DNA from: CALCKU01 sp964534845
GTDB taxonomy: Bacteria > Pseudomonadota > Alphaproteobacteria > Caulobacterales > Maricaulaceae
Direction of reading: 5' to 3'
DNA length: 64,000 bases
Assembly (NCBI GenBank): GCA_964534845.1
Contig: CAZHPV010000007.1
Coordinates: forward strand, 1 to 64,000
Made by a program: the position numbers and the translations under genes. Below the pieces are notes generated by a model. That model searched no databases. It worked only from the letters and a program-made list of their open reading frames with translations, and was not told the origin of the DNA. This document shows, piece by piece, positions 8,755-18,574 of this stretch; within the stretch, counting starts at the first letter, position 1; each line of letters starts with the position of its first letter.

Positions 8755-9918
8755 ATGCGGCGTTTTAAATTTTGGGGGAAAGGTTTGCTGGTCTTGCTCA
8801 CCCTTGCCTTTTGTTTTGTCCAGTTCGTCTTCGTACCAAATGTGGATAATCGTTTAAACGCCACAATCTCGCATGATCCCTACCCCGTTTCAGAGGCCGC
8901 CAAACGCTTACATAATAGCCTCTATATCGCAGACCTTCATGCCGATACCCTGCTTTGGCGACGCAATCCGGAGCACAAACATAAACGCGGGCATGTGGAT
9001 TTGCCACGCCTGCGCGAGGGCGGCGTAAACTTCCAGATCATGAGTGCAGTAACGAAATCTCCTCGCGGACTAAACTTCGATGGAAATGACAGTAACGCAC
9101 CCGATGATATCACGCTTGTGGCCATGGCCCAGCTTTGGCCACTTCGGACGTGGTCCTCTATTTATGAACGTGCGGCTTTTCAGGCGGAGCGTTTACATAA
9201 ATTAGCCGCCAATCCCGATAATAAACTCATCATTGCGCGGTATTCTGAGGACATGACAGGGGCGGATGACACGCTAGTAACGGTTCTGCTGACCGAAGGC
9301 TCCCATCCTCTGGAAGGCAAGATCGAGAATATCGACCGGCTTTACGATCACGGCTACCGCGCCATGGGCTTACAACATTTCTTTGATAATGAACTGGGCG
9401 GGTCCATGCATGGCCGCACACAAGCGGGCCTCTCCGCCTTTGGCAAGGACGCTATCGCTCATATGGTCAAGCGCGGCATCATTATCGATGTGGCCCATGC
9501 GTCAATTGCGACTGTACGCGATGTGTTGGACCTCACAGAGGTGCCCTTGATATTGTCCCATGGCGGCATTCGCAGCCATTGCCCAAAGACAGCTAATCGT
9601 AACCTACCTGATGACATTTTAAAGGAAATGGCCGCGCGCGGGAGTCTTATCGGGATTGGATATTTCGACGGGGTCGTCTGCGATATTTCACCCAAAGGGA
9701 TTGCCAGCGCTATCATCTATGCGGTTGATCTATTGGGGGAAGATTTTGTCGCGCTTGGCTCGGATTATGACGGGTCCGTCACAGTCAGCTTTGATACATC
9801 CGAACTGGCGGCCATCACACATGAACTCCTTGAACAAGGTTTGCCGGAGGCAACTATCCAGAAAGTAATGGGCGAAAATGCACGCAAGTTTTTTATCCGC
9901 AACTTACCGCAAAAATAA
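8755..9918 (+). CDS. Membrane-anchored M19 (renal-type) dipeptidase
   Basis: A zinc dipeptidase of family M19. The 387-residue protein starts with one hydrophobic anchor (about residues 9-25), then has ADLHADTLLW with the first metal ligands, a TEGSHPL bridging-glutamate region, IDVAHAS, ILSHGG and GSDYDG. These are the ordered M19 metal and substrate motifs, so the active site appears complete and faces the periplasm. It probably cleaves dipeptides, possibly including D-amino-acid ones. The ATG at 8755, preceded by GGGGAAG, is preferred to the ATG at 8728. It is convergent with the large gene at 9925, only 6 bases away. Confidence 0.88.
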   Translation: MRRFKFWGKGLLVLLTLAFCFVQFVFVPNVDNRLNATISHDPYPVSEAAKRLHNSLYIADLHADTLLWRRNPEHKHKRGHVDLPRLREGGVNFQIMSAVTKSPRGLNFDGNDSNAPDDITLVAMAQLWPLRTWSSIYERAAFQAERLHKLAANPDNKLIIARYSEDMTGADDTLVTVLLTEGSHPLEGKIENIDRLYDHGYRAMGLQHFFDNELGGSMHGRTQAGLSAFGKDAIAHMVKRGIIIDVAHASIATVRDVLDLTEVPLILSHGGIRSHCPKTANRNLPDDILKEMAARGSLIGIGYFDGVVCDISPKGIASAIIYAVDLLGEDFVALGSDYDGSVTVSFDTSELAAITHELLEQGLPEATIQKVMGENARKFFIRNLPQK

Positions 9919-9924
9919 TCCAGT

Positions 9925-12900
9925 CTAATTTATTTCCGATCTCTGGTGCAAACTTCTCTTTATCAATTCGGTCGAGCTGACATCACTTAAGCTGCGGACT
10001 ATATTTAACAACTCCCCTTCCACACTTACGTCCCAAGCAAAGACAGCACCGTCCAAGACCTTTTCATTAGAGCCATCAAAGACGATCCTAACTTTCATAT
10101 TTCCGTCAAGCGCACCATTAAGCTCTACTTCCAGCTTTTTATAATCGAAGTTTTTCAAGGCCGCAAAGCCCTCACTGGCACCGGACACCTGATTTTCCCG
10201 GTAGAGCGGATTCAGTCTGGCCAAGCCATCCAGACTGCCAAATTCTGCCGATAATTTCCGGCTGGGCGGGTCTATTTGTTCCGTGGCGGCATCCAGACTT
10301 TTTGATTGAAATTTTATGGTTCCGCCGTCTTTTACCCTTAAAGTTCCATTATCAACCCGTGTCCGGACACCCTCGATCACAACGGGTAACATCCCTTCCA
10401 ACAGACCTGTCATCTGCATCTCACCATTGCCCAAATTATTGACCACATCTCCCACGGATAAATTTGTAAGACGTAAAGTCACGCGGTTTTCATCGGCATC
10501 AAATGACCAATCTGTCGGGTCTAAAGAGACAGAGCCCGCTCCCAAGGGCCATTCCGCCCCATGCAGAAGGACGCCGCCTTCCCGGAGCTCAAACTCAATC
10601 TCGCCGCCTTTCAATGGAAAGCCGGGATCAAAACTTTCCATGGTCAATATTTGCCGACCCGTAGTCTTGAGCGGAAAGATAGAGGAGAATGACAAATCCG
10701 TATTTATACCGCTAAACGGGCCAGGTAGTGTTCCCAAAGACATATCGCGTAAACTGGCCTTGCCCGAAGATTGCAACGGCATATCCGGCCCAAAAGCGAG
10801 CTTGATTTTTGCGCTGGCAAAACCGTCAACATCAGCAATTTTACCCTGAAAAGCTTTCGACAAGGATTGGGGTTGGAAGCCGCCCGGTGTGAATATAAAT
10901 TCGGGAATATCAACATTAGCCGTCCCGCGCCCATCCTCAAATGTGTAATCGACAAATATCGGTGTATCTGGCGCATCAGGTAAAAAAGTCCGGGCCTTTC
11001 CGTCCCATAATGCCCCGTCAAAATGCACCTGCCCCTCAAGGGGCAAAACCGGTAATTCATCAGCCGTAAATTTTGCCACACCCTGCGTATAATCAACCGT
11101 AAAATCATCGCTTTGACCGTTAACTTTCAGGTCCATATCATTCGTATTTACTGAACGCGTCTCGATATCAGCCTTTGGGGCATGAATAACGAATTGTACC
11201 GGCAATTCGCCGCGGCGTTTAAATGTCATATCGGCCGCAGAGGCGAAAGTTTGCGAACCTCCATCAGGTAAATCCGGCGAATTTACATGGGCGTTCCGCG
11301 TAGACAGCCGCCAGTTCTGATCCTCACCAGCAATTGTACCGCTAAAATCAACCGTTTCAATCTCCAGACCGAGATGGCGGGCATCATCCTCATCAATAAG
11401 TTGACCCGTCAAGCCGCCAATACGGCCCGTAATTTTACCCACAGTCCCCTCTTCTACGCGTCCGCGCCGCCGGAGCGTCGGAGCCTCACCCAGAAAAGCG
11501 AAACTCAGGTCCTCACCGCGCCAGCCTGTCGTCGTTTCGAAACGGTCAATACGGATTTGTTGTTCCGGATTTTGTTGGAAATTAGCATTTAACCGCGTCG
11601 GAGTTCGGGTAATATCTGTCCGGCCATTAACCCGTAACCCCTCAACATAGCCCCCCGGAATATCGCCGTCATATTCCAGCGGACCGGTAAAGGTAAAAAC
11701 CTGACGATCTTGTGCATCTAAATTATATTTCAAATTCCCGTTAAGCGGCGCCAACCGCGCCGGCAGTCCGTCTAATGTTCGGCTCTGCCAGCTTTCCGGG
11801 AAAATCGCGCGAGCCGTTACGCTCTCTACCGCTTCAAAACTCCGGCCATTGAGTGAGCCGGCCACAAGGTTTAAATCCTTTAATTGCAGAGGCCAAGGTC
11901 CGTCCAGCCCCAAATCCATGTTCAGTTCCAACTGGTGAGCGTTTACGTCTGTATGGCCGGAACGATAAGCAATAGCCGGTTTGCCCGCACGCGCAGTCAA
12001 GGTAAGAGCATCAGGCTTTTCAGGACGAGACGTCTTTTCAACGCCGGATTCCGACAGTCGTAAGGGCTGGTCGAGTTCGAGCTGATAACCGGAACTATCA
12101 AGCCTAAACGCACCCGCCCCAGCCATAGCGGCGCCCGAAAATAGACGCTGAAAAGCCTCTTTCGGCAAATTCGCAAAATTTCCGACCATTGGTAAATCGA
12201 TCAAGGCATCATTCAATGAAAGCGTACGGGCGAGGCTTTCGCGTTTTGCAGGAGATTTGGCCATAGCCTTTTCGATCGAGACCGCCCAGTCTCCATTAAT
12301 ATCAGCACCATTATCATCAGCTTCGTCAATATCCGCAATCTGTGGGTGGCTTGCTTTCCTGTCTGCGTCCGAGCCCGTTTTTCTCTGTACTTTTCTGGGC
12401 ATGAAGATATGGCCGTCCCATTTTAGATCCGCGTTTTGCAGACTAAAATCCGGTGTCTGAGCTTTCGCTATACGGGCCTGAAAGGGGCCATTAAACTCTA
12501 CACTATCCTCATCTATTTCAGGGCGAAAACGGCTTTGAAGCCTAAGCCCCTCCAATGCATTATCCTTCCAAGATACGTTGGGGAAATGAATATCAATATC
12601 AAACTCTGACGCTTCATCCATCAGCGCAAGCTTAACGCTCCCGCGTCCCTGCCCCGAAAAAATTTGCTCTTGTCCACTGTCATAATTCAAGTCTGAATGA
12701 TCAATATCCAAGCTGATCTGCATATCCGACACGCTCTTAAAATAGCCGTCAAACGCGGATTGTAATCTTAGATAGGGCGACCCAAGCTCGATCTGACCCG
12801 TTTTAAAGACAACGCCGCCGGGCGGTAACGGTATGGCTGCGCCCTCGCCGGGCTGGAGCGCCGGAAACACGACCTTCCCGGAACGATCCAGCTCAACCCA

Positions 12901-13311
12901 TATTTGGGGGCTTTGAATAACGGCTTTTTGGAGTTGATTATTATCTTTTAACTCACGCCAATCATAGTCCAATATGACACTTTGGGCCTTGAAAACATCT
13001 CGCCCGTCCTGACGCAAAACTATATTTTCGACCTGAGTCTGCGCAAGATCTATGGATTTAATATCAAGACTGACGTCGAAATTTGACTCATCGGCAAGTT
13101 TTTCAATATGCGCCTCAATTAAATTATAGCGCTGTGTCCAGATGAAAATAAGTGCCAATACAATCAGGCAAAGACCCGACAGCAATAAAACCTTCCAAAG
13201 TTTAAACCTTTTAGCTCTGCTTTTCCCCACAGGTGACAGGCTGGCTGATCCGTCCTGCGGATCGGAAGGAGCTTTTGCTGGAGATATGTTCTTACGGGCT
13301 TTAATAACCAT
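9925..13311 (-). CDS. Large YdbH/AsmA-like intermembrane transport protein
   Basis: A 1128-residue protein with a proline-rich cytoplasmic start, one membrane segment (about residues 37-58) and a very long periplasmic beta-rich region. The repeated short amphipathic strands and the C-terminal block (MTGLLEGMLPVVIEG, GGTIKFQSKSLD, LNGALDGNMKVRI) are typical of YdbH-like members of the AsmA superfamily, thought to bridge the periplasm and carry phospholipid to the outer membrane. In gammaproteobacteria ydbH is followed by ynbE and ydbL; neither is seen here. The family is inferred from overall character, not from a catalytic motif. Confidence 0.72.
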   Translation of the reverse strand: MVIKARKNISPAKAPSDPQDGSASLSPVGKSRAKRFKLWKVLLLSGLCLIVLALIFIWTQRYNLIEAHIEKLADESNFDVSLDIKSIDLAQTQVENIVLRQDGRDVFKAQSVILDYDWRELKDNNQLQKAVIQSPQIWVELDRSGKVVFPALQPGEGAAIPLPPGGVVFKTGQIELGSPYLRLQSAFDGYFKSVSDMQISLDIDHSDLNYDSGQEQIFSGQGRGSVKLALMDEASEFDIDIHFPNVSWKDNALEGLRLQSRFRPEIDEDSVEFNGPFQARIAKAQTPDFSLQNADLKWDGHIFMPRKVQRKTGSDADRKASHPQIADIDEADDNGADINGDWAVSIEKAMAKSPAKRESLARTLSLNDALIDLPMVGNFANLPKEAFQRLFSGAAMAGAGAFRLDSSGYQLELDQPLRLSESGVEKTSRPEKPDALTLTARAGKPAIAYRSGHTDVNAHQLELNMDLGLDGPWPLQLKDLNLVAGSLNGRSFEAVESVTARAIFPESWQSRTLDGLPARLAPLNGNLKYNLDAQDRQVFTFTGPLEYDGDIPGGYVEGLRVNGRTDITRTPTRLNANFQQNPEQQIRIDRFETTTGWRGEDLSFAFLGEAPTLRRRGRVEEGTVGKITGRIGGLTGQLIDEDDARHLGLEIETVDFSGTIAGEDQNWRLSTRNAHVNSPDLPDGGSQTFASAADMTFKRRGELPVQFVIHAPKADIETRSVNTNDMDLKVNGQSDDFTVDYTQGVAKFTADELPVLPLEGQVHFDGALWDGKARTFLPDAPDTPIFVDYTFEDGRGTANVDIPEFIFTPGGFQPQSLSKAFQGKIADVDGFASAKIKLAFGPDMPLQSSGKASLRDMSLGTLPGPFSGINTDLSFSSIFPLKTTGRQILTMESFDPGFPLKGGEIEFELREGGVLLHGAEWPLGAGSVSLDPTDWSFDADENRVTLRLTNLSVGDVVNNLGNGEMQMTGLLEGMLPVVIEGVRTRVDNGTLRVKDGGTIKFQSKSLDAATEQIDPPSRKLSAEFGSLDGLARLNPLYRENQVSGASEGFAALKNFDYKKLEVELNGALDGNMKVRIVFDGSNEKVLDGAVFAWDVSVEGELLNIVRSLSDVSSTELIKRSLHQRSEIN

Positions 13312-13555
13312 TAAATCCTGACGACGCCCTCAGATAGATGAAAACCAGACCTTTAGCTAGCCATAAACACAGCGTCTAAACTTATCTTAATTTTAAATTT
13401 TGCTATGATTCTGTTAACCTTATTTCGGGATGTTGCAAAGCCCGATACATGACAAATATATGGCGCAATTTCATAAAATTATTTTGTGCGCGATGTTGAA
13501 ACATGTCACGGGCAAAACAATTGAATAATAGTCTTAATTATGTGAAGACAGCTCT
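13312..13555. promoter_or_regulatory. Divergent promoter region between the YdbH-like and M23 genes
   Basis: A 244-base AT-rich gap separating two divergent envelope genes. It contains a TTAACC element near 13417 that looks like half a CtrA site, but no second half at the required spacing, so no regulator is claimed. Confidence 0.35.
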
Positions 13556-15010
13556 ATGGTGTTGGATATATCAGCCTTAAAAAATAAACTACGCTTGGCT
13601 GGAGAGCATACTGCGCCTCTAAGAGCTAAATGGAGCTCTTTTCTCAACCGGTCCTCAACGGAAATCGAAAGCACACATAAATTCCGTTTTGTCGGGCTGG
13701 GCGTGGCGACCATAATAGGATTGGCCCTGTTTTTACCTAAATCTGTAACCAATGCCGATACCAGCCAAATCGAGCCGACAAAGCTTGCGTCTGAAATCGA
13801 TTTAAGCCGATTTGATCTCGCTTTGGAATTACCGGAAACAACGCGCAGCCATGCTGTCACGCTTAAGGTGAAATCGGGACAGTCGCTCGGACCTTTATTA
13901 CAAAAAAACGGTCTGACAGGCGGCCAAGCCTATAAAGTGACGCAGGCTTTTTCCAAGGTTTTTGACCCGAGAGATGTCCGTGTTGGGCAACAATTCGGCC
14001 TCTATTTTGAAGACGATATCCTCACACATCTAAATTTTCGACCTAATTTCGATAAAACCATATTTGTACGCCGGTCCGGCGATGATTACGCCGCTAAGGT
14101 CATAAATTCTGAACTTAAAATGGACCGGGTAACCGTAAAGTCCGAGATTGAAAACAGTCTCTATCTTGATGCAAGCAGGCTGGGCGCGCCTGATAAAGTC
14201 ATCCAGCAATTCGCTAATATTTACGAATATTCGGTAGATTTCCAACGCGATATACAGCCCGGTGACAGCTTTGAAATGTTTTTCGAGGTCGCCCGCGATC
14301 ACCAAGGCAATATCATCAAGGCTGGTGACTTACTCTATACGAGCTTTAACCCGCGGGGAAAGGTCTCAAATTATTATCTCTATGAGGATTCACGAGGCAA
14401 GGAAAATTTCTATGACATTAAAGGTAAGGCCGCTAAACGCAAATTGCGGGCCACACCTATTAATGGCGCCCGTCTGTCTTCGCGTTTTGGTAATCGCCGC
14501 CACCCAATTTTAGGGTATAAAAAATTCCATGCGGGTGTAGACTTCGCAGCCCCGAGCGGGACACCCATTCTCGCCGCAGGCTCTGGAACGGTTGAACGCG
14601 CCAATCGCTATGGCGGCTATGGAAATTATATCCTGATCCGTCACTCTGACGGATATAAGACGGCTTATGCCCATCTCAAAAATTTTGCACGGGGTATAAG
14701 AAAAGGTAAATATGTCAAACAGGATCAGGTTATTGGCTATGTAGGCACAACCGGTCGGTCGACAGGGCCGCATTTACATTATGAAGTGCATCATAACGGT
14801 AAAAAAATAAATCCCCGACGCCTATCTCAACTCTCTGGCAAACCCTTAAAAGCATCTGAACTTCCGGCGTTTAAAAAGCGGCGCGGCGTAATCGATGCAT
14901 TACGGTCACAAGCTGACATTTTACATTCTCAAAACAGCCCAGATAAACTCGCATCCGATGATAAGCTATTGAGCCCTCGCGTCACTGCCCCAGCCAAAAC
15001 AGCACATTAA
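13556..15010 (+). CDS. M23-family peptidoglycan endopeptidase (MepM-like)
   Basis: A 484-residue zinc endopeptidase of the LytM/MepM type that should cleave peptidoglycan cross-links. It has a cytoplasmic N-terminus, a membrane anchor (about residues 46-63), an OapA/LysM-like region (VKSGQSLGPLLQKNG) and an N-terminal shielding domain. The M23 core carries the metal ligands in HAGVDFAAP and HLHYEVHH plus YAHL between them. The ligand set is complete, so it is likely active rather than an activator. The roughly 70-residue basic tail after the catalytic domain is unusual in length. It diverges from the YdbH-like gene. Confidence 0.9.
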   Translation: MVLDISALKNKLRLAGEHTAPLRAKWSSFLNRSSTEIESTHKFRFVGLGVATIIGLALFLPKSVTNADTSQIEPTKLASEIDLSRFDLALELPETTRSHAVTLKVKSGQSLGPLLQKNGLTGGQAYKVTQAFSKVFDPRDVRVGQQFGLYFEDDILTHLNFRPNFDKTIFVRRSGDDYAAKVINSELKMDRVTVKSEIENSLYLDASRLGAPDKVIQQFANIYEYSVDFQRDIQPGDSFEMFFEVARDHQGNIIKAGDLLYTSFNPRGKVSNYYLYEDSRGKENFYDIKGKAAKRKLRATPINGARLSSRFGNRRHPILGYKKFHAGVDFAAPSGTPILAAGSGTVERANRYGGYGNYILIRHSDGYKTAYAHLKNFARGIRKGKYVKQDQVIGYVGTTGRSTGPHLHYEVHHNGKKINPRRLSQLSGKPLKASELPAFKKRRGVIDALRSQADILHSQNSPDKLASDDKLLSPRVTAPAKTAH

Positions 15011-15163
15011 AACCCAAGGCCTTGAAACGCCCGACCTTGCGGTTTTCCGCCAAACCTAATCCAGAATTGAAACCATTAAAAAATTATGTCATACGGGGCG
15101 TTAAGAGGTCGCCGCATCGCCAAGACCAAAGCCAAAACAAGACCAAGCGAAAAAAGATATAAT

Positions 15164-15841
15164 ATGAAAAACCTTCTCAATTTTTTCTTCTCCTTTGACA
15201 AACTCATGAAAGAAAAACTCGTTATCGCGTTTTTCTGGCTTGCCGTTATCGTCTTCGGACTTAAATATTTTTCCGATTTTCTAAGTGGTATTAACCTCGG
15301 CCCATTGGCTTGGCTTGTGGACCGTATCAATTTTCTTGGTAGTTTTATTCTCGGCATTGTTGCCATTCGTCTATTATGCGAGGTCGCCGTAGCCATATTC
15401 CGTATCAACAATAATTTGTCACCCGATGGGGGGAAATCAGAAACGGCAGATATCGACCCTATTACCGAAGCCCGCAAAGCCGCAGAAGCCGCAGCTCTTA
15501 AAGCCAAACAAGTCTCTCAATCGGCAGTCAGTAAGACCAGCGCGACGACGAAATCCAAAATGGAGGACGTCTCGAAAGCAACAAAATCCACCTATTCCAA
15601 AACCGTTGAATCGGCAAAAACTACAGCCAAGAAAACGGCTGCAAAAGGTAAGGATATTACGATCGGGCAGAGACAGGCTAGCGGCAAAAAAACGACACGC
15701 AGGAAGTCAGCGACAACAAGCGCTAAAAAAACTACTGCTAAAAAACCGGCCGCTAAAAAGACGACGCCCCGTAAAACCACGGCTAAAAAGACACCAACCA
15801 AGAAAACAACGTCTAAGAAAACAACGGCTAAGAAAAGCTAG
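15164..15841 (+). CDS. DUF4282-like membrane protein with a histone-H1-like Lys/Ala/Thr tail
   Basis: From the ATG at 15164 the 225 residues divide in two. Residues 1-90 hold two hydrophobic segments (FFWLAVIVFGLKYF and FILGIVAIRLLCEVAVAIF) in a DUF4282-like arrangement with a FFSFDKLMKEKL start. The second half is a low-complexity tail with many KKTTAKK-type repeats resembling histone H1, likely to bind DNA or acidic polymers on the cytoplasmic side. A membrane anchor joined to such a tail could tether DNA near the membrane, which is inference. An upstream ATG at 15086 is possible but adds only a basic leader. Confidence 0.65.
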   Translation: MKNLLNFFFSFDKLMKEKLVIAFFWLAVIVFGLKYFSDFLSGINLGPLAWLVDRINFLGSFILGIVAIRLLCEVAVAIFRINNNLSPDGGKSETADIDPITEARKAAEAAALKAKQVSQSAVSKTSATTKSKMEDVSKATKSTYSKTVESAKTTAKKTAAKGKDITIGQRQASGKKTTRRKSATTSAKKTTAKKPAAKKTTPRKTTAKKTPTKKTTSKKTTAKKS

Positions 15842-15959
15842 TTTTGACTTGTAAAAAAGGCGCGTATGTACCCCATTGGATAGGAAATAGCCCAAAGAGC
15901 TGGCAACGTGATTAATTTAAGACTGTAAAAAGTTTAAGGCTCGTCAGACGCATACGGGC

Positions 15960-16565
15960 TTAAACAGCATCCACGGAATCAAGATCATCTGACGTCTTGC
16001 GCGCAGGCGCTTTGCGACGTCGCTTTGGCTTGTCTTGGCTTGCCAGTTCAACGACATCCCCGCCTTGCGTTTCCTGATCCGTCTCCCCAGACGATCCAGA
16101 CTCAGAGGTTCCAGCAGCGGCGTCTGTATCAGATACGGCCTCTACGCCTTCATTTTCATCACTTTTCTGATCGCTAGCTTTTTGGTCTTTATTGTGCCGA
16201 CGTGCCCGCGGCGGATATCGACGCCCTTTTCGGTCTTCGCCGTCACCATTATCAGCTTTAGCGCCGCCGTCTTCGCCAGCCTCATCACCACTGCGCGCCA
16301 AACGCGCCGCTTCGGCTTCTTCGCGCGCGGCTTGTTTTGCCGCTTCCTGCACATTCATCAAACGTAAATAATGCTCGGCATGCTGAAGATAGTTCTCCGC
16401 TTTGACACGGTTTCCACTAGAGGCGGCGTCCCTAGCCAGCGTGACATATTTATCGTGAATTTGTGTCGCTGAACCCCGAACCTTCACATCAGGTCCGCTA
16501 CTATCTAATTGGCGATTACCATGATTATTATTCTTATTACGACCTCTACCCCGTTGGCGCTTCAT
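15960..16565 (-). CDS. DUF4167-domain protein
   Basis: The 201-residue product begins with a basic, Asn/Arg-rich segment and then has the DUF4167 core (GSATQIHDKYVTLARDAASS and AENYLQHAEHYLRLMN), a family common in alphaproteobacteria and often annotated as RNA-binding-like. The C-terminal 100 residues are acidic and low in complexity, ending in a basic KRRRKAPARK patch. The molecular role is unknown. It is often found beside prmC in alphaproteobacteria, and the same neighbourhood is present here. Confidence 0.8.
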   Translation of the reverse strand: MKRQRGRGRNKNNNHGNRQLDSSGPDVKVRGSATQIHDKYVTLARDAASSGNRVKAENYLQHAEHYLRLMNVQEAAKQAAREEAEAARLARSGDEAGEDGGAKADNGDGEDRKGRRYPPRARRHNKDQKASDQKSDENEGVEAVSDTDAAAGTSESGSSGETDQETQGGDVVELASQDKPKRRRKAPARKTSDDLDSVDAV

Positions 16566-16679
16566 ATCATTTCCTTAAAGTGTTGCACAACTTGTCCTAA
16601 GCGTCGCACAGAGCTTCTAAATTAATGGGTTTTGCGAGAGGTCTTTCCTGAGATCCAAATCACCGCAACGCAAACTAGC

Positions 16680-16713
16680 AAAGCCAGAGAAAAACGCAAC
16701 GGCTTTTTTTATT
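16680..16713 (+). terminator. Plus-strand rho-independent-like terminator with no annotated upstream gene
   Basis: An AAAGCC / GGCTTT stem with a 15-base loop is followed by a seven-T run on the plus strand. Both neighbouring genes (DUF4167 and prmC) are on the minus strand, so it does not end a visible gene. It could terminate a small plus-strand transcript starting in 16566-16640, or be fortuitous. Confidence 0.35.
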
Positions 16714-16730
16714 TATTTGAAGATGAGATT

Positions 16731-17615
16731 TTAAGGCCCAGCCAAACCGCTCACAATTCTATCATGTCCCGATAAATCTTTGAAAATTTCTATACCGACC
16801 AGCCCGGCCTGGCCCATCAATTTTTGCACCAGTATAGCCTGATCATGCCCAATTTCCAATATCAATCGCCCTTTCGGCGAAAGGTGAGGCCCTATAGTTC
16901 TGATAATCTCCTTATAGGCATCAAGACCGTCTGGCCCGCCACTTAACGCGATATGCGGATCATAATCTTTTACCTCAACCGCCAAGTCGAGCATATCTGC
17001 ACCCGATATATAAGGGGGATTAGCGACAATAACGTCAAATGCGCCTGATACATTTTCCAGCCAGTGACTTTTATGCAAACTAACAGCACCGCTTACCCCA
17101 AATTTTCGCCTATTCTGGCTGGCCACTTTTAAGGCAGCCTCGGATATGTCAACACCCAGCCCAACGGCTTTCTTGCTTTCCAGAACAATAGAGATAATTA
17201 TCGCCCCGGAACCCGTCCCCAAATCCAAAACGCGTGGGGCCTCAATGGGTTTTATATGCTCAAGCGCGAGCCTGACCAAATCTTCCGTCTCGGGTCTTGG
17301 AGAGAGAACATCACCATTGATAATAAAATCGCGCCCGTAAAACGCCTTATAACCTTGGATATAATCAAGCGGCTCACCTGACAGTCTTCGCCTCAAAAGA
17401 ACTTCAAGGTTCGTCTCCATTTTAGTGTCCAGAACTGTATCAGATTTTGCTATAAGCTCGGCATGCGAAAGACCGCTCGCGATTTCCAATAGGCGTCGGG
17501 CCTCAATTTGCGGTACCTCAAACCCAGCCTCGCTTAACCGGGACGCCAAACTACGACGGGCTTTTGCTATGGTCAGGCCCTTAAATAGGTTTTGAGATAA
17601 ATCCGAAGAGGGCAT
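16731..17615 (-). CDS. prmC: Peptide chain release factor glutamine N5-methyltransferase
   Basis: PrmC methylates the GGQ glutamine of release factors RF1 and RF2. The 294 residues have the N-terminal helical domain (ARRLLEIASGLSHAELI), the SAM-binding VLDLGTGSGAIIISI and the NPPY catalytic motif (VIVANPPYISG). The PRPETEDLV signature is also present. The ATG at 17615 lies two bases after the stop of the alpha/beta hydrolase and is preferred to an overlapping ATG at 17636. prfA, the usual partner, is not in this window. Confidence 0.93.
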   Translation of the reverse strand: MPSSDLSQNLFKGLTIAKARRSLASRLSEAGFEVPQIEARRLLEIASGLSHAELIAKSDTVLDTKMETNLEVLLRRRLSGEPLDYIQGYKAFYGRDFIINGDVLSPRPETEDLVRLALEHIKPIEAPRVLDLGTGSGAIIISIVLESKKAVGLGVDISEAALKVASQNRRKFGVSGAVSLHKSHWLENVSGAFDVIVANPPYISGADMLDLAVEVKDYDPHIALSGGPDGLDAYKEIIRTIGPHLSPKGRLILEIGHDQAILVQKLMGQAGLVGIEIFKDLSGHDRIVSGLAGP

Positions 17616-17617
17616 GC

Positions 17618-18436
17618 CTATCCCACACTGTGACATGTCGTAGGCACAGCCTTGGTACGAGCCAGATCATCAATCACATTTTCAATCAAAGTTTGTGCTG
17701 TCCGGCCTAGGCGCTCCAAATCGTGCGGTTCGGATAATCTGTGATCGCCCGACTTTATGAGCGTCAAAGTCACATCATCACTCTCAAGAGCCTCAACTAT
17801 TTTAAACGCATGCTGATAAGGAACGGCTGTGTCTTTCATACCTTGTAAAATTCGCACCGGGCCAGAAAACGCTATCGGTCCATCTAGAAGCAAATGCGCC
17901 TTCCCTCCCTCAATCAAGACGCGGCTAATCGGCATAGGCTCTCCGTACTCCGAGGGCTCGTAATAAATACCTTCGGTCAGTATTGTGTGGCGGATATCCT
18001 CAGAATAACCTGCCCACATCAATTTTTGCGTAAAATCCGGTGCGGGAGCAATCAACAATAAAGCCTGCACCCTCTCAGGTCGCGCCAAAGCCCCTAACAG
18101 GGCAGCCCACCCGCCCATAGAAGACCCGACTAAAATGAGCGGCCCGCTTACAAGCTGATCAATCACACATAATAAATCGTCCGCCCACTGGCCTATTGTC
18201 CCCACTTCAAAGTCACCAGAACTTTCCCCGTGCCCAAAATAATCAAAGCGGATATAGCCATATCCCCGCTCTCGCGCCCAATTGTGCAGATAAATTGCCT
18301 TGCCGCCCTCCATGTCCGAGCGTAGTCCTCCGCACCAAACAAAGCTTGGCCGACCTGACTTCGCAGCCGTTTGACGATAGGCGATTTTTTCGCCCTCATC
18401 CGTTGTTAAAAATTTTATGGGAGGCATGTCTGACAT
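17618..18436 (-). CDS. Alpha/beta hydrolase (ABHD10-like)
   Basis: A 272-residue serine hydrolase with the nucleophile elbow GSSMGGW (about residues 103-109), an oxyanion region at VWCGGLRSDMEG, RFDYFGHGES and a late GDHRLSEPHD supplying the catalytic histidine. The pattern resembles the ABHD10 group, which includes depalmitoylating and carboxylesterase enzymes. No signal peptide is seen. It lies directly upstream of prmC with two bases between, so the two are probably co-transcribed. The substrate is unknown. Confidence 0.82.
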   Translation of the reverse strand: MSDMPPIKFLTTDEGEKIAYRQTAAKSGRPSFVWCGGLRSDMEGGKAIYLHNWARERGYGYIRFDYFGHGESSGDFEVGTIGQWADDLLCVIDQLVSGPLILVGSSMGGWAALLGALARPERVQALLLIAPAPDFTQKLMWAGYSEDIRHTILTEGIYYEPSEYGEPMPISRVLIEGGKAHLLLDGPIAFSGPVRILQGMKDTAVPYQHAFKIVEALESDDVTLTLIKSGDHRLSEPHDLERLGRTAQTLIENVIDDLARTKAVPTTCHSVG

Positions 18437-18574
18437 GTATAGGCCTTAGGGTTAATGTCTTAAATGGCTATAATCGGGTTTAAGGATAAATATATAACGG
18501 GATAAATATACAATCCTGTCGCTTAATGGTAGGCCAAATTTCCAGAGGTGACCTAAGTTCGAGATATTTAGACA

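Noticed and set aside
15592..15801. Reverse-strand frame in the lysine-rich region
   Set aside because: It is the complement of Lys/Ala-rich codons and gives a valine-leucine artefact.
16590..16716. Short minus-strand hydrophobic peptide (about 25 residues) between DUF4167 and prmC
   Set aside because: It has no ATG or ribosome-binding site and could be chance.
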